Assembly (NCBI GenBank): GCA_009760855.2
Contig: WPIO01000486.1
Coordinates: forward strand, 1 to 37,853
Origin: Cristatella mucedo
Lineage: Eukaryota; Bryozoa; Phylactolaemata; Cristatellidae
Length of the DNA stretch: 37,853 nt
Reading direction: 5' to 3'
Every line of letters starts with the position of its first letter. Position 1 is the first letter of the stretch. The translations under genes were made by a program, and so were the position numbers. Shown here piece by piece: positions 1 through 15,300 of this stretch. Under the pieces are notes generated by a model, which had not been told where the DNA came from, ran no database searches, and worked only from the letters and a program-made list of their open reading frames with translations.

Positions 1-3000
1 AGGTTATACAGGTCCTTCAAAAGTTTAAGTGACCAGGATTAACTTACCAGAACTGCTGACCCCCGCTTTATTTGGTAAACCGTCCTGCACAGCTATTTGG
101 AAGCATGCCTTTGCATGTCGTACAGCCAGGGTGGTATATAACATATTAACTTAACTAAGAATGTATAAGACTACTAGGCGTACAGGAAGTGATCTACGAT
201 GATTTCTATCCCCTTCGTTGATGCAGGTTGCGGGAATACATGATCCCTGCTCATAATCGGGAGCAATGTTTGCCAAACATTGACATGGAGCTTCATTTAG
301 ACTTCACCTGTGCGATAATGCCGCATCTACACTTTGCCGCAAAAGACATCCACGGGTCAGTGGCAGATACCAGTGATACAGGCCATTATAGAAAGAATGT
401 CTCTCATCGATAGTTTTTGTGCTTAGGACCATCTTGTGTTGTCATACAAAAATCTAGCTTCTCAGAGCAATTGCAATTGAAATACCCAATTTTCCTTTTT
501 CTAATATCCAATTATGTATGCAGGTTCAATTATGGCATCTACACGATGAGAGTTCTGGATTAGCTTAAGAGAAGAGCCCCCGTGCCATCACTCCACTACT
601 GAAACACTTTACCCGTCTGCTGAATGCAGTCGGCCGTGGTATACTTAATTAGAGCGCCACTTCGCAATAGCTGCTCTCCTTTAAGTGTTGAAAATGGTGA
701 AACTCCATTCGTCAGCCCAAACAATTCTTTGGCAGCAGTCACCCAAGGTCAGGGTGTGGTCATACCCTGTTGCAGGCAGATTTTTTTGCTTCTTAGAAGC
801 AAAGGGTTTAGATGGGCTATCCTGGTTAGTTCAAAGTTGGGGTGTGTAACCCTCCGCTGAATGCTCTGTTAAGCCTTGTCGTACGTCAAATTGTGCCCTC
901 GAAACAACACTTGAAGGAGCAAATCTGTTCATCAAGGCTTAGGTCGTGGCCCTGTCACCTCATTTGCGAGCTTAGGGCGACCCCCATCATTTCATTTTCC
1001 ATATTATGGGAAAGGTGCAACTGCTTATTAGTACTGCTCAGGATAAGTGCTGCTTAGAAAATCACAAGAGTGGCGATCTGGAAATCGTGCCTCGTTATAT
1101 CCTGGCAAAATTCAATGCCATATTTTCTGCTTTTGTGAAGGCAGAAATCTCCCGTAACTGCCCACCTCGCACAATGTAAGAACTATTCGACCATCTCCAA
1201 ATTTGGTGGCAAAGAGCAAAACTAATCTAAGCCAGCATTCAGTAGAAATGTCATTGCCAAGACATAAGCATTTGATAAATGCGCTGTTTTTTGCCAGGTT
1301 CATGCTTTTTATTATATGCCATTGGTCATACGTATTTTCCCAATTAGCAATGGTACTGTCATGGTATCCATTTTCTGTATCTCCTCCTGAATTCGATGAG
1401 GGCTACTGTATTTAGTAAAGATTGATACTGAACGGAATAGTATAGTGTGCTGGTGCATGAGCCAGTCCCTTCGGGACACGTCTTAATCATTTAGGAATTT
1501 GCCCGTTTCCAGCAATCGCTTAAACTATTGACGATACCTTTAATCTGTGAGGGGATTTCACACACCACGCTGCTCATCTCTCGGATTGCTGAGATTTAGA
1601 ACGATGCTGGATCTTCCAAGGACGATCGGCTAGTGGAGGACCTTGGTGGCCTGAGGTGCCAATTTATTTAGTTGCACCACAAAGCACAACTTGTATCGCC
1701 ATGTCTACACTTTCTTTCAACCTGCAGTAGCAGGCTAAAGCCAATTCGCAGTCACGTCGCTCGATCGGCAATCAAGAGATGTCTAAAGAATGGACAGCCT
1801 AATGATCCCAGCATAGTACATCGACAGGGAACAGAGAGCAGCCGAGCAGGAGCAGCTGAAAAGAGGAATATTCCCTATAAAACTATCTAGTGTATACTTA
1901 AATCGACTGATATGTCTAGTACACACGAAAACACCATCATAACTTGGTGGTTCATGGAGGATATAAGAGCACAGGTGGAAACGGTTTATGCTGAAAAAAT
2001 TCAGTACTAAGAGCAAACACTTGTATGCTCATCAATACCATACAAAACAAATGAGCCACTCAAAGCGTAACACGCTTGCTCTTCAAGTAAGCTGCAGATT
2101 CTTGTCAGATAGCTCAGCCAAGCAAAATGAATAAGAATACCACTAACCTGACACAACAAAGCCAATATCATAAAAAAGGACAAAACGACATAGTCACAAA
2201 CTGGCACCGCAGCCAAGTTTCACAGCAGAACTGCCTACCAGGATTACGAATAGAGGTTGATCTGAGATGGGCTCATCACCGGTAGCATGTGCACTGAAAG
2301 AAAATGCGAATAGCGAGTGCACAATGAACAAGAAGCAGTGCAAGCCACACACAGAAAACACGTAGGGCTAAAGCACCCGGTCTGCCCTCTGCAAGGACAT
2401 TACAAGATGCGCACATACCAATTACGATAAAAACGAGTTCGTAACTTGAGCCACCAATTCATTTTAAATAACAGCACGAAATAGGAAACAGGAACATGTT
2501 AGCACATTACCGGCAAAGCTCTTTGTATTTGTGGGTGTGCTATAGTCTACAATTGATAAGACGACAGCCAACAGCGGGTCGTCTTGGGGGATTTCGGTCA
2601 CCGTAGTTAAACATCTCCTGTCCAGAGCAACCCTTCAAAAGAGGATACCAGCAGGTCAAATTTTAAGCAAGTACTACACCCATAAAATGGTAGTTCCTAC
2701 TAATAAGGCTCCTCGAGTCGAGACTGGCTTAGACGAAGCATGCCTTTCTAATCGCTGCATCAATCTGTACTAGGCAAGTAGTTATACATAAATACGGGAT
2801 GGAATCAGAATAAAAAAAATCCCAATGTGAGGATATGCTTTTAAAAGATTATAGCTAATCAATGCTGTGGTACCTTACTAAAAGTGGTGCCAGTAATAAT
2901 ATAAAAGTGCTTTAGTCTGCAAAGTAGTAGGCACCAACGAGTTGGTGTAGGTGACTTCCCTCGCCAGCCGAATCTTAAAGGCAGTCAGTCGAGTAGCTAG

Positions 3001-3330
3001 AGAGAGCTCTGCGATATGGGCTGAGCAAATAAAGTGGCTGCCTTCACGAAAGGGCAAATTTAGTAACTCAATTTGACAGGCTAAAGCATTCTAAGGTAAG
3101 CATTATAAGTGTGGTGCGCCACTCGTGATTTCCTAGTAGTACATTAGCTAATAACGTTGATGAGCATTTTAATAATCATTATAAAAATATTCATGAAAAA
3201 TTTGCTCAGCACCCTAGGAGGATTAAACAATCCTTCTAAGCACTTTTATACAAACTGGAAGCAATCATGAAAATCGGTTAGTGATAAACGATAAAGTTAG
3301 TTATGATCGGTTAGTGATAAAACTCAGTTT
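1..3330. other. Unassigned unique DNA
   Basis: No gene, RNA or repeat family is recognised here. The open frames are short (under 80 residues), overlap on both strands and show no domain or composition suggesting coding. A short hairpin, GTCCCTTCGGGAC, lies near 1466-1478. A 16-bp direct repeat near the right end is listed separately. Confidence 0.5.
3273..3321. repeat. Short direct duplication, 16 bp, period 33
   Basis: The word ATCGGTTAGTGATAAA occurs at 3273-3288 and again at 3306-3321. The sequence between the copies differs, so this is a small local duplication and not a satellite. Confidence 0.8.
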
Positions 3331-3339
3331 CAGCAAGGT

Positions 3340-3763
3340 ACGCACAAAAAGGACACTTCGCAATAATGGAGCAAAGGCTGTGGAGTAGAGTAGGTTGTCA
3401 GCTTCTTTTTATATGTTTTCAAGTCAGGGACGTCGTGATGTCAGTCGGGAGTGAATTTCAGGCTATAGGAGCATCCGAATTGAAGGGAAGGTATCCATAG
3501 GATTCGATGTTCGTCAGAGGCACAGCTAACCGACCAGAGCCAGAGGAGCAGGTGATACGCCTGTGGGGAGCCTGATTAGAAAGAATTCCATTTCGGTAGG
3601 CCATAGCAAGAGACTTGTGTGTGCTCAAACTGAGTGCCAGAACCTTGAAGTTGTTACACTGCTTTACGGGGAGCCACTGCAGTTTGGTGAAAAGTGGTTC
3701 AATGTGGCTGTTCCGACACTTAAGACAGAGCAGCCTAGCTACCGAGCTCTGCATCAACTATAA
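3340..3763 (-). mobile_element. LINE family A, old 5'-truncated fragment (copy A1)
   Basis: Read on the minus strand, the frame running from about 3757 to 3458 carries the C-terminal signature of the LINE family seen best at 34.7-35.0 kb. It has the LQWLPVKQCNNFKVLAL stretch, then PLTNIESYGYLPFNSDAPIA where better copies read FGDRAFSSYAPKAWNSLP, then after a stop NSLPTDITTS. In-frame stops and diverged residues mark it as a dead, old copy. The characteristic 3' tail with an ATT microsatellite is not visible, so this fragment is probably truncated or too diverged at its 3' side. Assignment to the L2/CR1 group is by similarity of this C-terminal block, recognised by eye. Confidence 0.7.
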
Positions 3764-4112
3764 GCGTACCACAGCACATGCAGGAAGATCAGCAGGTCGT
3801 GAGGAACTGAAGAGTTTCAACTAGAAAAGATCGTCAACGAGACTGAGTGGTTTTATTGAATTTTTTTAAGGCAAAAGAACAAACTTATTAAAAGCATAGA
3901 ATACGGACGGTGCGAGTTTTCCGGAAACGCCAAGAACACAGGTATCATCTGCTAGCTATGTCACAATTGCCGAGCATCAACCTAAATCTGGAAACCATCA
4001 AAACCTCTTGCATTCTCTGGACCTCAGGTTGTCATATTTGAGGCTCTTCATTGACGTCGGCAAGAAATCGTTCCGGACTATAAATGGGATAGCGCTTTTC
4101 ATAACAACCCAT
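3764..4112. other. Unassigned DNA
   Basis: Between the LINE fragment and the CA tract I see no gene, RNA or repeat. The 156-residue open frame on the minus strand (3998-4468) runs through the CA tract and has no recognisable domain. Confidence 0.5.
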
Positions 4113-4137
4113 ACACACACACACACACACACACACA
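4113..4137. repeat. (AC)n microsatellite, ~25 bp
   Basis: A perfect alternation of A and C over about 12 units. It is read as a valine/cysteine stretch in one antisense frame, which is an artefact of the repeat. Confidence 0.97.
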
Positions 4138-5650
4138 GGAAGAGATAAAAACTCTTACTAGCGTAAGCTGTAAGTCGTGCAGTTATTAAATGCAGGACTG
4201 CAATATGTTTAGCTACGACTTTGAATGAATGCCCTCGCGGACCACAGCGTCTTGAAAGCAGTACAGAATAATTACACAGCAAAAAACTACTGCACCTCCC
4301 GTAATGCATGTCTGCTTGCTTAAACTTAGACAGCACCTGCACATACCAGACTGGCAGTCCATCGACCCTGATATAGTTACAGAAATAACTGGTAGGGCCC
4401 CCCGTGTGAAAAGTTGAGTGGTAAGGGATTTCAGAGACTGCTAGTACAGTGGTTGCACTCTGCTGCATTCTCTAAATGCCACCTTCAAGCACCAATTGGG
4501 GTGCTTACATACCCCAAAACTACGAAGCCACCATGTACACAAACGATAAGGAAGCAGCAGCATGGCAAGTTACGGTTTGCCACACGAAACTCAACCGCAT
4601 TATTAGCCTTCGAGGCACACCTGCCGCTCACTCACACGTGCATTCATAACTCGGTTGAGGCTCTTGTGTGAGAAAAAAAGCAGCTCTACAGTAAGCTTGC
4701 ACGGAAAGTCAAACTTGGCAGATCGAGAATGACATGCAGTGATACTGACTGCAGCTAGCAGTAAGACACATTCAGACAGACATGCTTAGACACATACAGA
4801 GTGCTTAGAGCTCGACAACAGGCCGTGAAGAGTCTCGGAGGGGCATTTCCAAGTACACAACACAGCCAAACTAAGATGCATCAGAAAGACGAGCCGTGCT
4901 AGCAACGGACATCAGACGTCAGCTTCGAGCCATATAAAACAAGGAGAATGCAGCTTCGGACCCTTAAGAATGCTCTTTCAAACCCGGGGAAGCCTGGAGC
5001 CCAAGCATGGCCACCACCAGATCGGCTCAAACTGTAACAAGCACCTAAATCGAATTCATAACACGTGACTGTCCTACGGATCCTACTACGTGTGATAACA
5101 TAACCATGCCAGGGTCTAATACATACGTTAGTATAGATTTCAGGACTCCCGGCATATGCCCTTAATCGGTTCCAACTAGTGAATACTCAGCTGCTCTCCA
5201 AGTCTGTCGTCAACGGTGGAGATGCCTCACCACACTTTTCTTCTGAGCTCCACCGGCTCCTCCTATTTTTTGCCAGGCTACCTATTCAACCTTCTTGCAC
5301 CAGCTGTGTGCTCTCAAGCCAACCATTCTTCGGCCTCCACTTGTCTTGCTATTCCTTGCTCTCAATTTTAATCTCTTGGTGATCGGCCCCTTGGTTCCTA
5401 TGCACCGTAAGTCTAGAACTCTATTCCGGCCTCCATCACCACATGCATTGACTTTGCATATTATAGGCCTCAGCTAAAGTCACATCTGCTCTGCTCAGCT
5501 TACCTATGTGAACTTCCTTTTTGTTCCTGTGTGTTTTGCATATTTATCTATGCATGACTCAGGGCATTTTACTAACCGAGTGTACTACTAACCAGACCCT
5601 GAGTGTCTTTGTATGTGCTTTTTCATGCTTGTCTATGCATGAAATCTTGA
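4138..5650. other. Unassigned DNA
   Basis: About 1.5 kb without a supportable gene. The frames at 4414-4671 and 5179-5477 are short and unlike any family I know. No repeat shared with the rest of the window was found. Confidence 0.45.
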
Positions 5651-5654
5651 AGTC

Positions 5655-5780
5655 ATTAACTCTTGATTATTGCTTCTCATATAGAAGTTAAAGTTGTATA
5701 ATGCCAAAACAAAGGTTCGATTCTCTTAGGGCACTATATAAATGACCCCTTTATAAGTAGCAGTGTTATTATTGTTGTTG

Positions 5781-5811
<31 letters not shown>
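5655..5811 (+). mobile_element. Probable LINE family A 3' tail with (TTG)n/(TTA)n (copy A9)
   Basis: The segment GATTCTCTTAGGGCACTATA followed by AATG matches the terminal signature of family A (GAGTTCTCTGAGGGC.CTATACAAATG) with several differences. It is followed within 40 bases by a TTG/TTA microsatellite at 5766-5811, as in better copies. Upstream similarity is not clear, so only the extreme 3' end is claimed. Confidence 0.5.
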
Positions 5812-5845
5812 GGATAAGCCCATCACCCACTCACAATTGTGCGAA

Positions 5846-5848
<3 letters not shown>

Positions 5849-5899
<51 letters not shown>
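5849..5899. repeat. (AC)n microsatellite, 51 bp
   Basis: A perfect AC tract of about 25 units, 38 bases downstream of the TTA tract. The threonine/histidine frames that cross it are not genes. Confidence 0.98.
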
Positions 5900-5900
<1 letters not shown>

Positions 5901-6554
5901 CATGCAGATACAACCAAAAAGTCCAAGCAGACGGGAATCCAACCTTGCCTCCCTCGATTGCCAGTCGGATAGCTGATCATGATACATCCCTATGCATGAG
6001 ATTCATAATATTGCCTTCACACTTGAGGAACTGCATAATCGGTCCCAAATAATTAGTCCTTTCTTAACGACAGAGAGCCCATCTTGGAGGTAGGTTTTCT
6101 TGAGTTTGACTGACAGTTGCATGTACTTATGGTTTCAATAATTGCATAAATACAAAGTGAGCCAGGAATACTTTAGGTAAGTTCTGAAAATGTATAGCCC
6201 AAAGGTCATCAGCTGAAGGACTTGGGAGATGAAACCTTAGCGATGCAACGATATCTACAGCACGGGTAAGCTGCACAGGCACTGGTGCACAAGGACTGGT
6301 GACAAGGAGCACCGAACCTTGATCTTGCCCTAGGAAGCCAATTATAGGAGGACTAAGAAACAAATCAGGTGGCCTATCCCTTTCGGATGAGTCCAAGGGT
6401 CTGGACCTAACCATGAGCAGGTTCACTCTGGTAAGAATGTGCAGGCGCAGAGCACAAGCCAAGCCGTCGTCCGGTGAGCCTAGTACAGGTCATGTGCTGC
6501 TATATCATAGGTCACTTTTCAGCCTTGTTGGGCCAAAAACGTGCAGGTTCAACC
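5900..6554. other. Unassigned DNA
   Basis: No gene or repeat is recognised. An antisense 111-residue frame (6462-6127) has no discernible domain and is bounded by ordinary sequence. Confidence 0.4.
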
Positions 6555-7007
6555 CACTCACTTGTATGATGGGCAGGCTCCCAAGCCGGGACTTTCGGGA
6601 AAGGCTTGAAATCATCGACAGCCATTGTGTATCCTGGTGTATTTACACAATTAGCCATTACTCCGAAGAAACGCGTTCACATTAGCTTGGGATGATAACG
6701 GTAAGCGATTCCATATTTAGTGTGGCCACATACCGCAGCAGTCAAACTGGAGTACCTGAGATGCCCAGGCCGTTCAATGGCAGCCGCTAGTTTCAAGTCT
6801 TTCCCGGCAACGGGGCTATGTGCATAATCCAGGTCAGTGAATCATACATAGAAGAGTTATTGCTATTAACTGTTTCACACCATTTTCTTTATAATTCAAG
6901 AACCATCAGATCACCCACCAAAAGCTGGGACAAGGTCGTTCAATGGCTGTAGTAGTTGTTTTCAAAGGTTAACCGGAAGGGCCTGTCCATTATATAGGTC
7001 AGTGATC
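6555..7007. repeat. Cluster of three diverged copies of an unknown ~80-bp repeat
   Basis: Copy 1 lies on the plus strand at about 6555-6637. Copies 2 and 3 lie on the minus strand at about 6765-6841 and 6931-7007. Written in one orientation, all three share, in order, CACT.AC.T, an AT-rich step, a purine/C block around CCGG, a CTTGAAA-like block and then AGCCATTG; copies 2 and 3 also share GAACG.CCT. Divergence is substantial, with gaps, so the copies are old. I do not recognise the family; no tRNA-like head or LINE tail is evident. Confidence 0.65.
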
Positions 7008-10314
<3,307 letters not shown>

Positions 10315-12028
10315 AACCACACCACTCGCTAGCCTGAAAAGCAACTGCCTGAGCCAAGCTACGGTCACTCGAGTCGATAAATGTGACAACGAATAATCTT
10401 TTACTTAAAGCTTCAGGAAAACGACCTTGGTAAAGCCAGGTTTATACGGTCGGTTCCTTCCTGATACTGCTTCGCTCTTGCTTCTGTTTTGAAGCATACA
10501 CCACCAATTCTTGGTAGGTAGTCCAAGACCTATGAAGACCGATGAAGTTAAGATGGCTCTACTTCAAGGAAGACTGCCATGAGCAAATGACCAATCATAA
10601 GTGCCATCAAGGGCGAGACCTCTTCATTACTTTGAAAGAAATGGTGGACACCGTAAAATGACAAGACCATCAACGAGAGTCCCTACTTATTCGACACTGC
10701 AAGTTCTAGCTACAGAAATAGCACTTTAAGGTGGCATAGGACAGTGAAGGTAATCGCCTTTCGAATTTAAATCGAGTTTAAATAATCACCAAGCCGAAGA
10801 TATAGCCGGACCGAGGCCGAAGCTACCCCAGTTTGCTAGGGCATTTGCTTGTGAGAGAAGTACAAAAGCAGACTTTTTACTGTGAGTACAGCAGCCTCAA
10901 TCGCTGAGATCATTGTAGCAGCGGAGCTGGCAAGTGCACCATCGGCAAGATCGACAAAACGGCTTTTCGATGACCCCCTCTGAGGGTGGAGCTAGTAAGA
11001 CTCTGGAAGAGAGCAGCAACTTGACCTGAATGACAACATCTGCAGGAGCATTTATTAACCAAGCTCGGCATAGGTGAAGCCCAGCCCGATCGGCAGAGGC
11101 ATGCAGCAAGCTTGAGCCGACAGCGAAGTGCAGCTTTGCCCGTGCAAGCCTCGGGCTTGCAGCCCCTTCGGGCACCTTTTACCTGAGAGTCTGACTGTTC
11201 AGAGGCAAGTCGATGCCCGAGTCGGCAGCTCGCAAGCAGCAGTCCTCACTATCGGTGTCTCGGCAGAACAGAAGGCAGCCGGCCTGTCGACAGATGGAAA
11301 TGTGCATGCACTCCAAATGCTGCTCGCAGAGATCGATCGGCCTCAACAGCCAGGCGAGCAGCTTTGAGCTAGCAAGCAGGACTGCCATTGGCCACATGGC
11401 AATGCGCTTTGCTGCAGGGTGTGGAGGAGACCAGCAGTAGCGCAGCTACAGCCTATGCTACAGGTTAAGTGCACGAATAATTCCTAGTTTGGCAAATAGG
11501 AAAAAGCCACAGTTGCTCACCTACTATTTAGCTTTAACCAAAAATGTCCCGGTGCCCCATCTGATGCCATGCAGCAGCTGAAGCTGGCACTAAGGAATTT
11601 GAATATTAGCTGTAAGCGACTCGTGTGCATTGCTGACGCTGTTGCTGCACCAGTGCAGTGCGGATTCTCATATGTACAGTAGCACCTCTTTACACGCATC
11701 CTCCACATATGCACACTCTCTCGAAATGCATAACAATATCCAAAAACAGATTTGAACTGCTAATGCACCATTTCCTGTTACGTATCTGCACACATTTTTT
11801 GGCCAGGATGAAAGTAGTGACAAAGTCATATGGTAATCTGCTAGGCACCTGCATTCTATTTCAGCTATAATCACTGTTCTCTTCAATTAGAATTAGGTGC
11901 CAGATTCGATAAGACAACGACACAAAACACTTGAAATGGATTGTATTTGTGAAATAAGTCAACCTTTTGGATCAAAACTCACAAGATACAAGTATGACAA
12001 TCTGGATTTACCATGCAAGTGCATGCTG
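10315..12028. other. Unassigned DNA, partly GC-rich
   Basis: No gene is supported. The stretch 10900-11400 is richer in CpG and GC than its surroundings and contains two adjacent small hairpins, GCAAGCCTCGGGCTTGC (about 11145-11161) and GCCCCTTCGGGC just after it. Open frames here overlap on both strands and none resembles a known family. Confidence 0.4.
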
Positions 12029-12128
12029 TGAGCTGCAGCATTGCGAGTGAGAATGACAGCCACTTACCAATAACCTTTTTTGAGCTGCAGCATTGCGAGT
12101 GAGAATGACAGCCACTTACCAATAACCT
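12029..12128. repeat. 48-bp tandem duplication (period 52)
   Basis: The 48 bases at 12029-12076 recur without visible change at 12081-12128, separated by TTTT. Identity across 48 bases implies a recent duplication. The unit contains GAGCTGCAGC, a near-palindrome. Confidence 0.95.
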
Positions 12129-12587
12129 AAGTGCCATTGAATACTCGGCGTATCTTCTGCAAAACCACAGGTGCGCCATAACAGAAAGTCGTGATTTTTA
12201 AGTTAACAGCCATGGGCGCAGAGCATAGTACCAGCTTTAAGCACTTGCTGACAAAGATTATGCAGCGGTTTACTACCATCATACTTTCTTGTGTCTATGG
12301 ATTCAGCATACCACATCTACATTTTAACAACACGGAACTTCCATAGCAAAGGGTTATCCGTCGTATGAGAATGTGCATTATTCAAAAGAAAGAAGTACGT
12401 GGCAGCTAGCATAAAACATCACGGTCGACAATTGTCAACAACTCTCGAACCAGAACTCCGTCATCCACGATTTAGGTAAAGCCGTGTGAAAACTCAAACT
12501 ATTCTGCTGTCTTTACTAACAAAGCCCTTTAGTTTTGCAGCATAGCCAATAAAAGTAGCTTTAGCTTATGGTAACCGGCAGCACTAA
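12129..12587. other. Unassigned DNA
   Basis: No gene, repeat or RNA is recognised in this stretch. Confidence 0.4.
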
Positions 12588-12752
12588 GAAAATACTAGCT
12601 GATTTAACAGCCTCTTTTGTATAGCATCAGAAGAGCCTTTATGGGTATCATAACCGCTTGCAGTGGCGATAAAGGATCGCTCACCGCAGGATTCGAACCC
12701 ACGAAAGTAGTGAAAAGCAAACGCCTTAGCTAGTGTGCCATCAAGGCTCACC
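12588..12752 (-). mobile_element. tRNA-derived SINE, full-length-like copy (S1)
   Basis: Read on the minus strand, the element starts GGTGAGCC and has a pol III A box (TGGCACACTAGC, complement of 12729-12740) and a B box (GGTTCGAATCC, complement of 12689-12699). A body follows with ATCGCCACTGCAAG and AGGCTCTTC, and it ends TTAAATCAGCTAGTATT. The AAGGCG after the A box is typical of tRNA-Leu/Ser. The same body and end recur in copies at 18.8, 28.1 and 28.5 kb. At about 165 bp it is the most complete copy here. It is not a functional tRNA, because the two ends of the tRNA-like part do not pair. Confidence 0.85.
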
Positions 12753-13260
12753 GACCAGCAAGTTCGACGGCCAATCAGACTTCATCCTTCTGTCTGCCTT
12801 CAATCGACCTGGAAGCAATCTACCACGACACAAGCAGAGCCTCCATTGTCGTATATTGTTAAATGTTTGAACTGGTCGGGCTCCATAAATTCTCTAGGCG
12901 ATTTGATCATGATTATGAACTGACGAGATTGCTAACCCAGTACAGGAATGGATTAGATTAATAACCCTTGACCCCACTGCAGTCGCTAGCTAGCCCCCCC
13001 CCCAGACAGGCTACCAGAGCTTTCATTGGTGAGACAAAAGGTATGGGCTCGGCTGCCAGCTGTTTGGTCCATGCTGTTGAACCAGTGGTTGAAGCCAATG
13101 TTGTGATTGTCACCTTCTGCCGAGCATGTCTAGCAGACAGCCAAGGCTCCCCGGTGACCTCATGCATAGACCTCCTGCGTAGACCTCATGCATCTCTATC
13201 CAGCTGCCACCTGCTTTACTAGGCAAAGGGACGAAAATTAGCTTCACAGCTGCCCAGGCT
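12753..13260. other. Unassigned DNA with a C10 run
   Basis: No gene is supported. A ten-base C run lies at 12994-13003. A 13-base word, AGACCTCATGCAT, occurs imperfectly twice near 13155-13192. Confidence 0.4.
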
Positions 13261-13299
13261 TAAAGGGCCCTTACTTCAATTCCATTCCGGTCTTTGCAG

Positions 13300-13586
13300 G
13301 ACCATAGATCAGAACAATGCCGATTCAGATAAGGAAACTTTAAGCACACCTGTTTATTACAGCATTTAGTGGGTCCAAGTGATTCATCCCTTTTGTGTTT
13401 CTTGTTTTATCTACATGTTGATGCTGCGCATTCCAGGTCTAACAATGTTATACTTCATGGCATTGTGCATGTTACCACTAACCATGGTCATGCTTTCTTT
13501 CCAGCATCTGTAACATGCCTAGACAAGATTTAGTTGGCTGAGGGTGTTATGCAAATGTATGATTATTATTATTATTATTATTATTG
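13300..13586 (+). mobile_element. LINE family A, 3' UTR copy (A2)
   Basis: This holds only the 3' end of the element. The block TATTACAGCATTTAGTGGGTCC is followed by a TG/CA-rich run with repeated 'catgctgccactaac'-like words, then a diverged form of the terminal signature (GAGGGTGTTATGCAAATG), then (ATT)n at 13562-13586. The order of blocks is the same as at 34.98-35.27 kb. It is a 5'-truncated insertion with no remaining coding sequence. Confidence 0.8.
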
Positions 13587-14312
13587 AACAATGTCGAATC
13601 AGATCATCACCACTACTTGCTCGTGCAGCTGTGGGTCATCTCGTCATCATAGCAAAAGGCTCGGGAAAGAGGCTAGAGTTACCATGTAAGCTCAGCACAC
13701 ACAGCTGCTGTCGGAACGACACCTCCCCCACCGACTGGGATGGCTGTGTGGTGGGAGGGTCTCAGCAGAGAAGTGTCTCTTGCCCCCCCCCCAAGGCCTG
13801 GGGAAATTTGCCACGGAATATAGGTACTTCCCTCTGTCCATCGGATGGCAATTGCCCCCTTGCCCCCTGGCTCCAACACTATGTAAGTTCAATCAGTGAG
13901 AGGATGAAGGCTCAGTAAGCAAAACACACCACACTAATCTCTGACAATGAAACCCAAGGATTTTAGCACCGATGCAGTTGCAGTAGTCTGAGCCTCACAG
14001 CTCAAGTTGATGAATGGGCACTAGCTTCCAGGAGATGCCTTCCTTATGCTAAAAGCGCCTAATTATCCGAGTTAGCTAGGCATAATGCATATAAGCAATT
14101 CAAAATAAAGAAATGTAGGTTCAAAAGGCAAATCTGTCCCACATATTATTTAATGCACCTTGAGGCATAAATATAGGATCGACAAAGATACCACAATGCT
14201 GACCAATGTTTGCAGTCGCCGGTGGTAGCATGGTAGCTTGCAAGTTTGTGCATAAGCTAGCCACCACTGCGATGATCCATTTCTGAATTTGATGCTCGGT
14301 GTCTAAGTCTTA
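13587..14312. other. Unassigned DNA
   Basis: A 124-residue open frame begins in the ATT tail of the LINE and crosses a C10 run at 13783-13792. It is a chance frame. No gene or further repeat is recognised. Confidence 0.45.
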
Positions 14313-14588
14313 TGCAACGACATCTACTCTCCAACTGCCGACTATGGCACATCTTTTTCAGCGGTCCTGAACTGCTACTTCTATGCTACTCACTACCTCA
14401 ACTGCTCTCCCGACTCTGCTATGCTTCCCACTTTCTCTTTGTTGCGCGAGACGAAGTCTGTTGGCTACCGAATGCGTACCGAAAGCCGCTCAGGCTGTGA
14501 GTGCACTATACAAAACTCTCCTGCGTAACACCCACATGGTCTTTATGACTTTGTGGAGTTACTGACGGAGATACATTACATTACATAA
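14313..14588 (+). mobile_element. Repeat family B, short copy (B1)
   Basis: About 275 bp, closely similar to 25940-26210 and to the complement of 32190-32430. Shared landmarks are TTTTTCAGCGGTCCTGA, CTATGCTTCCCAC, ACGAAGTCTGTTGGC and CCCACATGGTCTTTATGAC. The 3' end is GGAGATACATTACATTACAT, which looks like a short microsatellite tail. In copy B3 the same segment lies downstream of a LINE C-terminal domain, so B is read as the 3' end of a second LINE family. Confidence 0.75.
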
Positions 14589-14849
14589 GTCAGTATTTAT
14601 TGAACTGGTAAAACCAACCAATAGACCAGCTATTGTGCAATTCCTAGACAATTGTAATTTCTTCCAGAAATATCTGTTGCTTGGTCAGCAGGCCATTATT
14701 GCACTACTCTCTCACTGAACAAATGAAGCATTGCACAGTTGCTATGGCAGTATTTTGTATTTTGTGAAAGCAGAAGAAATCACGATCTGGATGCAGGGTA
14801 AAACTGCGATGGTAAACAGAACGCATACAGACCGACTGCATAAATGTAA

Positions 14850-15300
14850 CGCCAGGCATCGTGCCACCTGCTTTTCTGAATCAAATCGTTTAGCTACACC
14901 TTGTACGAACCTCAAATCCGTTGGATACCGTCCTTTAGTTCGTATGCTCTCAAAGCCAGGAACTCACTCCTGACTGTCGTCACGACATCTCCTGACTTGA
15001 CATTAAAAAAGCTAAAGAACGCACCTATTTATCACAGCATTTTCAGGCTACTTGAGATTTGTCTTGCGTGTGCTTATGCGTGCTGAGACTGTGCAAGTTG
15101 CCACTAAATATATTTTCATGCTGACCCTGTACATGTCACCTTTAACCATGTTATGCTTGTTGACATTGTGCATGCTACCACTAATCTTATGATCATGCTT
15201 CCTTTACAGCATATTTAAAGTGCTTAAAAAGAGATTGAGTTCTCTGAGTGCTATACAGTTGTATTATTATCATCATCATCATCATCATCATTATTATTAC
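14850..15300 (+). mobile_element. LINE family A, 5'-truncated copy (A3)
   Basis: The copy keeps the end of the ORF: CTNLKSVGYRPLV then FSSYALKARNSL then VVTTSPDLTLKKLKNAP, with frameshifts between the parts. The TG-rich 3' UTR follows, then the signature GAGATTGAGTTCTCTGAGTG, and a tail that changes from ATT to ATC and back to ATT units (15261-15300). The mixed tail suggests the microsatellite has continued to mutate after insertion. Confidence 0.85.

Noticed and set aside
3998-4468. A 156-codon frame on the minus strand.
   Set aside because: It crosses a CA microsatellite and shows no recognisable domain; frames of this size occur by chance here.
11128-11440. Bacterial-like hairpins suggesting an integrated or contaminating bacterial segment.
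   Set aside because: Two small hairpins are the only resemblance; there is no coding sequence, and animal SINE/LINE repeats lie within 1.5-3 kb on the right.
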